DNA from: Rhizobium sp. WSM4643
GTDB lineage: Bacteria > Pseudomonadota > Alphaproteobacteria > Rhizobiales > Rhizobiaceae
Assembly: GCF_025152745.1 (NCBI RefSeq)
Contig: NZ_CP104043.1
Span: 343,297-407,296, forward strand
Length of the DNA stretch: 64,000 bases
Reading direction: 5' to 3'
The notes under the pieces were generated by a model. The model ran no database searches. It saw only the letters and a list, made by a program, of their open reading frames with translations, and was not told where the DNA came from. The first letter of the stretch is position 1, and every line of letters begins with the position of its first letter. Below, in pieces: positions 24,332-31,714 of the stretch. A program made the translations under genes and the position numbers.

Positions 24332-26284
24332 CTATTCGCGGCGCCATTCGACGCGGCGGTTCAGCGCATCGACGTCGTCTTCGGTGAGGTTTGCGGTTGC
24401 GGTCACGTCCACCGGCTCGGAGGCTCCGCGGCCCTCGGCGTCGATCGTCGCGTCGATGCCTTTGCTCTTCAGGAAGTCGGCGACGGCCTGGGCGCGGCGT
24501 TCGGAAAGTTTCTGATTGTAGTCGTCACCGCCGCGATGGTCGGTATGGCCGATAAGGATGACGCGTCCGGGCTTCTGCTCCTTCAGCGCCTCCAGCAATT
24601 CCTCAGCGGCTTCGGTGCCGATCGAGGTGAAGCTCGACTTGTTGAAATCGAAGGTGATCGGAACCGGAATGGAGACCGGCACGATGCCGCGCACATTCTC
24701 GGAATAGATGCCGCCGAGCACGCCGCTGCGGTGATCCTTCTCGGCCGGCACGAAGCTGCCTTCAGGATGGTCGCTGGTCGGGTTGGCGGCAAGGATGCGG
24801 GCCTGGGCGGCGCGCTGGATGAGATCGGAGATCGTCTCGGCCGGCGGCGCCTTCGGCGTGCGGGTCTCGTTCTTGATGATCTCGATCGCCTGCTGGTAGT
24901 CGGCGGCGGCATCGGCAAAGCGGCGGGCGGAGAAATAGATCTCGCCGAGCGTGGCGGAGGCCTGCCAGAGCACCTGCGGACTGTCGGCGGCGACAAGCAG
25001 CGGCTCGTAATCGGCGACCGGCTGGTTGGCGGCCATCATCTCCTGGGCAGCGGAAAGCCTGAGCGCTGCGACGCGGCGCTGGGCATTCACCTGGAACTGC
25101 CCGCAGTCGGCACTGACGGCGATCGTGTCGGCTTCAGCGGCGGCAGCCGTGATATCCTTGGCGGCAACGGCCGTGTTCAGCTTGTCGAGAAGGGCGGTGC
25201 AAACGGGCGTATCGGCGTTTGCCATCTCGACCTCCTCGCCGGCTTGGCCAGGTTCGGCCGAACGGCCAAGGTTCAGCTGCGGCATCTTGATACTGAAACC
25301 GCCGGGCAGCTTGAATTGCGGCATCTTGATCTGCGGCATCGGCAGTTTGGGCATCTTCGTCTGGGACGTCTGGGTTGGCTGCTTATACTGCGTGGTCGGC
25401 TGTTTATATTCGGTCGGGTTGGTGGATGAGGTGGTGCCGGCCGGACCGATCAGTTGCAGTTCGTCGGCGGCAAGCTCCTGGCCGGGCGCCAGATTGGTGA
25501 CGATCTTGTATTTCTTCGGCGGCTGTTGTGTTGCCTGCTCGACAGGCTTCGGCGTGAGCTTTTTCGGGGTAACGGGCTTCGGCTTTTCCACCACCGTTTC
25601 CGGCTTCTTGGCGACTTCCTGTGTCGTCACCGGCTTCGGAGCGGCTGCGGGTTTCGGCGCAACGGGCGGCTTGGCAGCCTGCTCGACCGGTGCGGGTTTC
25701 GCGGCAGGGGCGGCTGCGACGGGCGGCACCGCGGGCAAGCTGTCGACCGTCGTCAGCGTCAGCGTCTTGCTGCTGATCTTGGTGCCGAGGCTGCGGGCCT
25801 CTTCGAGACTACGGGAGACGGCTTCCATGCCGCCGTCGACGGAGCGGAACATGCCGGCGCCGCTGCCGCCGAGATCGGCAAAGATCGTCAGCGGCTTGGA
25901 GGAATAGAAGACTTTGATCTGCTCCTGGCCGACCGGGCCGGAAACCTGCAGGCGGGCGCCGCTTGCGGGATCTGGCACCTGCACGCGCTTGCCGGCGCCG
26001 ACAAGGGCGTCGGTCTGGTACTTGTTCGGGAAAAGCTTCACCACAGAACCGTTCGGAGAGACATTCAGCACCGTGACATAGGCGTTCTCGGTCGACTGAA
26101 TGAAGAGGCCGACAACTTCGCCGACGGCGTATTTGGCTTCAGCGCGATCGAAGGTGATGCTGACAGGCCCGCTTTGTGCGGGCGCTTCTGTCAATGTGCG
26201 TTCGTTCTGCGCCTCGACGGCGGGAACCACCGAAAAGAACGAAAGAAAGGTGGCTGCGGCTAGGATGGCTTTGCGGTTCGGCAT
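24332..26284 (-). CDS. OmpA-family protein with N-terminal DUF4384
   Basis: 650 residues with signal peptide (cut after VEA, about residue 25). The first domain resembles DUF4384 (VGEVVGLFIQSTENAYVTVL, VKLFPNKYQTD). A long Pro/Lys/Ala-rich linker (about 180-360) with repeated KQPT and PQIKMPQ-type units follows, then a helical TPR-like stretch. The C-terminal OmpA domain has FDFNKSSF and GHTDHRGGDDYN-LSERRAQAV, the peptidoglycan-binding pattern. It should tie the system to the cell wall. First gene of the five-gene operon; ATG with AGGAGG 7 bases before. Confidence 0.88.
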   Translation of the reverse strand: MPNRKAILAAATFLSFFSVVPAVEAQNERTLTEAPAQSGPVSITFDRAEAKYAVGEVVGLFIQSTENAYVTVLNVSPNGSVVKLFPNKYQTDALVGAGKRVQVPDPASGARLQVSGPVGQEQIKVFYSSKPLTIFADLGGSGAGMFRSVDGGMEAVSRSLEEARSLGTKISSKTLTLTTVDSLPAVPPVAAAPAAKPAPVEQAAKPPVAPKPAAAPKPVTTQEVAKKPETVVEKPKPVTPKKLTPKPVEQATQQPPKKYKIVTNLAPGQELAADELQLIGPAGTTSSTNPTEYKQPTTQYKQPTQTSQTKMPKLPMPQIKMPQFKLPGGFSIKMPQLNLGRSAEPGQAGEEVEMANADTPVCTALLDKLNTAVAAKDITAAAAEADTIAVSADCGQFQVNAQRRVAALRLSAAQEMMAANQPVADYEPLLVAADSPQVLWQASATLGEIYFSARRFADAAADYQQAIEIIKNETRTPKAPPAETISDLIQRAAQARILAANPTSDHPEGSFVPAEKDHRSGVLGGIYSENVRGIVPVSIPVPITFDFNKSSFTSIGTEAAEELLEALKEQKPGRVILIGHTDHRGGDDYNQKLSERRAQAVADFLKSKGIDATIDAEGRGASEPVDVTATANLTEDDVDALNRRVEWRRE

Positions 26285-26495
26285 TGGAAAACCTCCTCTT
26301 CGAACAATCTCACACTGTGTTGAAGATGAGAATAGCACTGACCGGCGAAATTGGGATGGCTTTGCCTGTCTTGCTTGAGGGAGGGTTACAAATTATTTGG
26401 AGCCTGCAAGAAGCCGCCAAGGCAAAGACGTGAGCAAGACTCACGCCGGGCAATATCCGGCGCGTTTTATAGTCCGCTCGACTGCAAGGTCGCGG

Positions 26496-26873
26496 TTAGT
26501 TCTTGGGTTTCTGCCCGGCTGATTTCAAAATCGAGATCAGGTCGCTCATTCCCTCGGGCGAGGAATTGTAGAGCCAGAGAATATCCGGATTGTCGACCGT
26601 GAATTCCTTGCCGGGGCCTGAACCCATGTCCCGGCCGGGCGAGTTCGCGTCGGGCAGCTTGTCCTCGCCGGGTGCCAGCCCCTTGGCGGTTTCGTGTTTG
26701 GCGATGATCGCCGTCGCCGCAGCAAAGGCCTTTTCGTCATGTTGGCGCAGCGCTGCCAGCGACGGGTTTCTCGCCGCAAGCGCGTCTTCGGCCGGGCCGG
26801 AATAGGCAAGCTGGGGGATCTGCAGCGCCAGCAGAAGGCCGATCGACAAGGTTATGAGCCAGGATTTCGTCAT
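26496..26873 (-). CDS. Small exported protein of unknown function
   Basis: 125 residues with a signal peptide (LITLSIGLLLALQIPQLAYS, cut near residue 25). The mature part is hydrophilic, with AEDALAARNPSLAAL and a C-terminal PEGMSDLISILKSA. No family was recognised. The ATG at 26873 gives the signal peptide directly at the start; a longer frame is possible but less likely. It lies on the same strand as the protease operon, 211 bases upstream, and may be a separately transcribed member. Confidence 0.55.
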   Translation of the reverse strand: MTKSWLITLSIGLLLALQIPQLAYSGPAEDALAARNPSLAALRQHDEKAFAAATAIIAKHETAKGLAPGEDKLPDANSPGRDMGSGPGKEFTVDNPDILWLYNSSPEGMSDLISILKSAGQKPKN

Positions 26874-27052
26874 CGTCGTCAAATCCGTTATCAACCTGAT
26901 GCGCCGCAATAGGGCAAGCAGCACGACAATAGGGAGAGGCCGGAAGGATGGCAACGGTGCTCAGTGCCAATCGATTTGGAGGGTTGAAATCGACTGGCAG
27001 CTGCGCTTTCGCTCCGTGTTTTATGCAATGTCGTTAACCCGGGCGACATGCA

Positions 27053-27643
27053 TCAGAGGATCTTCAATTGCTGCAGGTTAAGGCGCAGGTCGCGTAGCAT
27101 CTCGCCGAAGATCTCCTCGATCATGCCCGTCGACCAGACGACCATGGTACCGTAGGGCGAGCGCTTGCGCTGCATGAAGCCCGCCGTCTCGAAATCGATC
27201 AGCGTCTTGCGGCAGGTCTCGCTCGACATCACCGCGACCAGGAAACGGGCGAGGTTGGACTGGTCGATCGCGCCGGCTTTCTCCGCCCAGTTCTGGATCA
27301 GCCGCGGCTTGGTGTCGGCGGTGAACATCGAGGCGAGCGCCCGATCCTGCGAGAGCCCCAGGCGCTGCAGCTTGGCCGGATCGCGGGTCAGCGAAACCAC
27401 GTAATCATTGTGCAGATCGGCGAAGCGTTCGATATCTTCGGCAGTGCTGATGCCGAAGACCTTCATCGAATAGAGGAACTCGGCCATCAGATAGGTCGGC
27501 TCCGAGCGCAGCTGCACCAGATGCTTGTCATCCTTGCTGGCCGAGGCCGCGCAGACGCGATCGGAGAAGTTGATCCTTGCCGCGCGAACCTGCTCCAGCA
27601 AGCTTATATCGAGCGCCAGTTCGTCACCGTTCCATTCCAGCAT
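27053..27643 (-). CDS. Possible winged-helix regulatory protein, unknown
   Basis: 196 residues, cytoplasmic (no signal peptide). The C-terminal half (FETAGFMQRKRSPYGTMVVWST) looks like the recognition helix and wing of a MarR-type DNA-binding domain, and the end (IFGEMLRDLRLNLQQL) could be a dimerising helix. The N-terminal half is helical and unfamiliar. The ATG at 27643 has GGGAG before it. If it is a regulator, the exported-protease genes on either side are the nearest targets. Confidence 0.45.
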   Translation of the reverse strand: MLEWNGDELALDISLLEQVRAARINFSDRVCAASASKDDKHLVQLRSEPTYLMAEFLYSMKVFGISTAEDIERFADLHNDYVVSLTRDPAKLQRLGLSQDRALASMFTADTKPRLIQNWAEKAGAIDQSNLARFLVAVMSSETCRKTLIDFETAGFMQRKRSPYGTMVVWSTGMIEEIFGEMLRDLRLNLQQLKIL

Positions 27644-27778
27644 AAGCACTCCCTGCCGACAAATCTTCGAGACGATGTTCTTGTACTATCGCCGGCGGAG
27701 ATCTCCAAATCGTTTGGAAAGCAATAGCTTGCTGACGAGGCACAACTATCCTACCATTTTAAAGACTTGACGGTCACA

Positions 27779-27888
27779 GAGCATGATGCCGAAAAGTGTG
27801 AGCGGTTTTCGGACGACATCATGCTCTTGCTTTAATTGAGAACAGGATTCAGATTTTAGGCCGGATCGGCCTAAAATCATCCTGTTCT
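27779..27888. repeat. Two adjacent Rhizobium palindromic elements
   Basis: First element 27779-27826: outer arms GAGCATGATG/CATCATGCTC with inner arms CCGAAAA/TTTTCGG. Second element 27839-27888: outer arms AGAACAGGAT/ATCCTGTTCT and inner arms GATTTTAGGCCG/CGGCCTAAAATC around a 3-base centre. Both are perfect in their arms. Such elements recur between genes in rhizobial genomes. The second ends 13 bases before the ATG at 27902. Confidence 0.75.
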
Positions 27889-27901
27889 GGGGGTCGAGGC
27901 A

Positions 27902-29509
27902 ATGCGTGGTTTTGGGTCGCATATTTTGTTTGCCGCGGCACTTGCGGTCGCCTCGCCGGTTTTCGCCAAAGACACTGTGATGATCGAGCTTCGTGGCGGC
28001 GACGGCGCTCGTTCGGTCGGCATCATCTCTTCCAACGAGGAAGTCGAGGCATCCGGGCCGGCGGCGATCACCATCGGTGACGACGGCACCATCTACATCC
28101 TCGACCAGAACAATGGCCGCGTGCTCGCCATCGATGCCGAACGCTCGCAGGCAGAGCCTGAGATCCTGCCGCTGCCGGAAAATGCTGCGCCCGAGGATCT
28201 CGCCGTCGTCCACAACGAACTCTACCTCTGGTCGGACGGCGTCGTGCCGCTCGAGCGCTCCACCGATGCCGACGGCCGGTCGCAGACGCTGCGCGCCGTC
28301 GACGGCGGCGATGCCGACGACTACACCCGCTCGGTCTTCGCCTCGATGGGCTCGATATCGCCGGGTCCACTGAACAGCATCATCGACGAGATCGGCCGCA
28401 GCACCAGCCGGCCCGAGGCCCGCCCGCCGGTCATTCAGTATGTGCCGAGCCGCGGGCTCGGCGATATCGTTGCCGAGGTCTCGGCTGTTGCAAACGACAA
28501 GGCGGAAATCCTGCTGCGGCGCAGCAGCTCGGAGGAGAACTTTCTCTCGCTGCAGCTCGCCTCGGAAGGCCGCATCGGCACCGTCGAACTTCTCGACATC
28601 GACACGACAGGCAGGCCCTATGCGCTGGTCGAGCTCGTACCCGCCGACCGGCCCGAGCGCACCGGCATGCTGGTGGTGCGCTTCACGCCGAATGGGGCGA
28701 TGGACCGGGTCTACGACCTGCCGATCGACCCGGGGACGGTATTCTCCCGGCGCTTCGTGGCGATCGGCCCGCGCGGCGACGTGCTCTATTTGAGATCGCA
28801 GGAAAGCCGGGCGCAGGTGCTGCGGCTCGACGGCCGGGAACCCGGCCGCAAGCTTGCCGCCGCCCTGCCCGCAAAACAATTGGATGCCGGTAAGCCCGGC
28901 AAGACGCCGAAGGTGGCGATCGTGCCGAAATCGCGCAGCGACGTCATCGAGCGGGCCATCGGCTTCGAGACGCTGAACTGGATGGTGACGCCGACTGCCT
29001 ACGGCGGGGATCCGGGGCCTGGCTGCGTCAACATGAACCGGCTGCGCCGTCCGATCTACCTGATCGGCAAGCGCGGGCAGACGGTCAAGGGTGTTCCCTA
29101 TTGCTGGGGCTGCAAGACGCCGCTCGAGAATTTCATCGGCGGCGTCGAAAAGGGCCAGACCGCCGGCAATGTCTGCACCAAGAGCGCGCCGCAATCCAAC
29201 ATCCTCGGCGTCGACTGCTCCGGCTTCGTCAGCGACGCCTGGGGCCTGAAGATGCATGTCTCGACGCGCGCAATCCCCGGGATCACCAGGCGCCTCTCCG
29301 ATCCCTGGTCGATGCGGCCGGGCGACGCGCTGAACAAGCCAGGCTCGCATGTGCTGTTGTTCATGCGCTTCACCGACGACCGCAAGGTGGAAGTGATGGA
29401 GGCCTCGCCGAATGCCTGCAAGGGCCGCGTCTGCCGCAATACCTATTCGCTCGGCAGCCTGTTGATGCGCGGCTACCAGCCGGTGCGTTTTAAGGGGCTG
29501 GATGGTTGA
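27902..29509 (+). CDS. Exported beta-propeller protein with NlpC/P60-like peptidase domain
   Basis: 535 residues with signal peptide (cut after VFA, about residue 22). The N-terminal half contains repeat blades such as ITIGDDGTIYILDQNNGRVL and YALVELVP, like NHL-type propellers. The C-terminal part has an NlpC/P60-like core: Cys439 in GVDCSGFVSDAW and His483 in GSHVLLF, preceded by YCWGCK. Such enzymes cut peptidoglycan stem peptides or related amides in the periplasm. Extra Cys near 400-430 and in the tail (CKGRVCR) suggest disulfides. The palindromic repeat just upstream leaves little room for a normal promoter downstream of it. Confidence 0.75.
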   Translation: MRGFGSHILFAAALAVASPVFAKDTVMIELRGGDGARSVGIISSNEEVEASGPAAITIGDDGTIYILDQNNGRVLAIDAERSQAEPEILPLPENAAPEDLAVVHNELYLWSDGVVPLERSTDADGRSQTLRAVDGGDADDYTRSVFASMGSISPGPLNSIIDEIGRSTSRPEARPPVIQYVPSRGLGDIVAEVSAVANDKAEILLRRSSSEENFLSLQLASEGRIGTVELLDIDTTGRPYALVELVPADRPERTGMLVVRFTPNGAMDRVYDLPIDPGTVFSRRFVAIGPRGDVLYLRSQESRAQVLRLDGREPGRKLAAALPAKQLDAGKPGKTPKVAIVPKSRSDVIERAIGFETLNWMVTPTAYGGDPGPGCVNMNRLRRPIYLIGKRGQTVKGVPYCWGCKTPLENFIGGVEKGQTAGNVCTKSAPQSNILGVDCSGFVSDAWGLKMHVSTRAIPGITRRLSDPWSMRPGDALNKPGSHVLLFMRFTDDRKVEVMEASPNACKGRVCRNTYSLGSLLMRGYQPVRFKGLDG

Positions 29510-29514
29510 AGGGC

Positions 29515-29675
29515 GGGAGGATCGCCGGCTGCCCCTCATCCGCCTGCCGGCACCTTCTCCCCGTAAACGGGGCGAAGGGGACACGCCGCAACCTCTCCGT
29601 CCCCACAGGCCTCTCGTATGGCACGTCCCCTCTCCCCGTTTTACGGGGAGAGGGCTAGGGTGAGGGGCAGCCATT
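29515..29675. repeat. REP/RIME-like inverted repeat
   Basis: Intergenic element bounded by GCCCCTCATCCGCCTGCCGG and GCTAGGGTGAGGGGC, with inner stems CTTCTCCCCGT/ACGGGGCGAAG and CTCTCCCCGT/ACGGGGAGAG. The same CCTTCTCCCC...GGGGAGAAGG logic occurs at 50800-50980. It lies between convergent genes and may also terminate transcription. Confidence 0.6.
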
Positions 29676-29772
29676 GGAGCCAACCGGGCAGGCGTGGCTC
29701 AAGGCCCGGATGACGGAGATTGGGGATGCGTTTCCGTCAAGCTCGCCTGGCCTGCGTCCTCCACGCGTCTTT

Positions 29773-31035
29773 TCAGACGCGCGGCGCGGTCGGCGCCAAC
29801 CGCCGCTTCGCCATTGCCAAAAGCCCATGTGCCGCGACGCTCTCGGCATAGTCCCGATAGGCGGGATCCCGGCTCAGCATGCGTTCTTCGGCGCGGGCGC
29901 GCATGACGTAGATAAGACTGACGATCGCCAGCATCCCTGCCCGGGCAAGCCCTTCCGCAAGGCCGCTGGCGATGAAGCTGGGAGCCGCAAACAGCCACCA
30001 GGCAATGTTCTTCGAGACATAGGCCGGATGTTTGATGAAGCGGTAGGGGCCTGACGTGATGATGCCGCGATGGGTGAGGTTGGAAAATCGCGGCCCGAAG
30101 GCAACGGTCGCCCAGACATAGATCACGGTGCAGAACAGCGTTGCGACGCTCCAGAGGATGAAGACGGCCGACCCTTCCCGGATCACCGTCTCCCAGCCCG
30201 GCCCGTCGCCATAGGGTACGAAGGCATGCGAGATCGCAGGGAAGAACGGCTCATAACAAATGAGGCAGACGAGCCAGCCGAGTGCTGTTGTCTCCGTTGC
30301 CCTGACATGCCAGCCGAAAAGCTTGAAGGTGGCGATATAACCGCCGGCGGCAAGCACGGTGTCGAGAAGAAAGGCAAGCCGCAACAGGCCCTCGAACCAG
30401 GCGGCCGAGAGCGGAGGAAATGCCCAGGCCGGTTTGTCGGCAAGATCGGAAAGTGCCGCCATGCCGCCCGAGAACATCAACACGAGAAAGAAGCATTTGA
30501 TTGCGAGCAGGCGCAATGCGAACAGCACGTCCTCCTCGCGAAAATCCTGCATCAGCACAACGCGCCCAACCTGATTGAGATAATCGTCGGGCTCTTCGGC
30601 GACCAGATCGGTGACCACAACGTAGAGAATGGTGGCGCCGGCAAGCGCGATGAAGATCGGGATGGTCGTGTGGCCGGCCTCGATAATCCACCGGACCGCC
30701 GAGGACTGCGTAAAAAACGGAAAGACCGAGCAGGCGATGACGACTACGCCAAAAAGCGCGGCGAGGCCGACAAGTTTTGTCCCGACACGCCGCCAGAAGA
30801 TGGCGGGAGCCTCGTCTCTTCTCCTTCGCGATGCCCAGGTCGAACGAGCAGTGAGCGCGCGGTCGACGACGATCCACGCGAGGAGAAGGCAGAACACCGC
30901 AAGCGCCATTGCCTTGCCGGGCTCAAGCCGCAGATAGGTCGGGAGCGCAACGCCGACGAGAACGCCAACAAGGGTCGCAGCCTGACTGACGAGAGCGCTC
31001 CCGGTCACGGTATCCCTGTCCTGCGGTATCGGCAC
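29773..31035 (-). CDS. Membrane protein with isoprenylcysteine methyltransferase-like C-terminus
   Basis: 420 residues with about eight hydrophobic segments. The last third carries the ICMT/PEMT-type signature: GIITSGPYRFIKHPAYVSK, then RAEERMLSRDPAYRDYAESV. These enzymes methylate lipids or prenyl groups using S-adenosylmethionine; the substrate is unknown here. The start is a GTG, 17 bases after the lipoprotein gene; internal ATGs would remove membrane segments. Probably the third gene of a unit with the Sel1-caspase and the lipoprotein. Confidence 0.65.
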   Translation of the reverse strand: MPIPQDRDTVTGSALVSQAATLVGVLVGVALPTYLRLEPGKAMALAVFCLLLAWIVVDRALTARSTWASRRRRDEAPAIFWRRVGTKLVGLAALFGVVVIACSVFPFFTQSSAVRWIIEAGHTTIPIFIALAGATILYVVVTDLVAEEPDDYLNQVGRVVLMQDFREEDVLFALRLLAIKCFFLVLMFSGGMAALSDLADKPAWAFPPLSAAWFEGLLRLAFLLDTVLAAGGYIATFKLFGWHVRATETTALGWLVCLICYEPFFPAISHAFVPYGDGPGWETVIREGSAVFILWSVATLFCTVIYVWATVAFGPRFSNLTHRGIITSGPYRFIKHPAYVSKNIAWWLFAAPSFIASGLAEGLARAGMLAIVSLIYVMRARAEERMLSRDPAYRDYAESVAAHGLLAMAKRRLAPTAPRV

Positions 31036-31052
31036 GCGCTCGGCCTTCTCGA

Positions 31053-31691
31053 TTACGCTGCCGGCTGGACGCAGCCCCGAGAACGTACCCGTGCCGCCCG
31101 CGTCGCAAGCGCCATCGCAGCTTCAGCCATCAGGCAAGACGCATCCTCAGGCAGCGAGATCATCGCAATATCGAGCTTGGCGTAATCGACCATGTAGTAG
31201 CCCGATGCGGTTTTAATCACTGCCTCGGGCCTGATCGCCAACAGATCCTGCGCCATCGTACCAACGAACATCGGGCCGCCCCAGATGTAGCGGAAGGCAT
31301 AGACCGGGATGCCCTGAGCCGAGGTGCCGAGCCGACGGATATCGGTCTTCAAGCGGCGATCGGACCAGCCCCCGCTGGAGCTGGATGAACTGCTGGAGCT
31401 GGATGAACTGCTCGAATCAGAAGAACCGCTAGAGCCAGAGCCGCCGCCCATGCCGCCGCCAGAGTTGGAATTCCCACCGGAACTATTCTCGGAACGGGCG
31501 AAAGCCGGTTGATTGCTCGTTGCGGCGACTCTTTTGACGGTGGGCGTGGTTTTCCTGGCAGGCGTGGCCGGCTCTTCAGTGGAGAACAGTGTCCTGGCAC
31601 CTGGGTCGAAGATGCAGCTCTGCAGGATTGCGCCTGAGCCTGCGATGAATGTCGAGCACAAGAGAATACGGATGATGAGCTTGCTGTTCAT
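31053..31691 (-). CDS. Putative lipoprotein with poly-Ser linker and S74 (endosialidase chaperone) domain
   Basis: 212 residues. A signal sequence ending LQSC (Cys26) suggests a lipoprotein, although Gln at -2 is not ideal. A low-complexity Gly/Ser region includes 14 consecutive Ser (93-106). Residues about 110-178 match the intramolecular chaperone of endosialidase: SDRRLKTDIRRLG, then YAFRYIWGG, VGTMAQDLLAIRPEAV and YYMVDYAKLD. In this family a Ser-Lys dyad spaced five residues apart self-cleaves; Ser110 and Lys115 fit. The ATG at 31691 has GGGGGC before it. It lies 23 bases after the Sel1-caspase gene. Confidence 0.72.
   Translation of the reverse strand: MNSKLIIRILLCSTFIAGSGAILQSCIFDPGARTLFSTEEPATPARKTTPTVKRVAATSNQPAFARSENSSGGNSNSGGGMGGGSGSSGSSDSSSSSSSSSSSSSSGGWSDRRLKTDIRRLGTSAQGIPVYAFRYIWGGPMFVGTMAQDLLAIRPEAVIKTASGYYMVDYAKLDIAMISLPEDASCLMAEAAMALATRAARVRSRGCVQPAA
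31374..31409. repeat. Tandem 18-base repeat encoding poly-serine
   Basis: Two perfect copies of an 18-base unit (GCTGGAGCTGGATGAACT on the plus strand) inside the lipoprotein gene. Read on the minus strand each encodes six Ser. Copy number could vary by slippage and change linker length in 6-residue steps. Confidence 0.85.
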
Positions 31692-31714
31692 GTAGGGCGC
31701 CCCCAGACCGCCGT

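Noticed and set aside
26430..26495. Possible terminator (GCCGG/CCGGC stem then GTTTTA)
   Set aside because: Short stem, weak T-run, and orientation does not suit the flanking minus-strand genes.
27746..29683. 645-codon minus-strand frame opposite the NlpC/P60-like gene
   Set aside because: Runs through the palindromic repeats and is antisense to a signal-peptide protein with catalytic motifs; its translation is Arg/His/Asp-rich noise.
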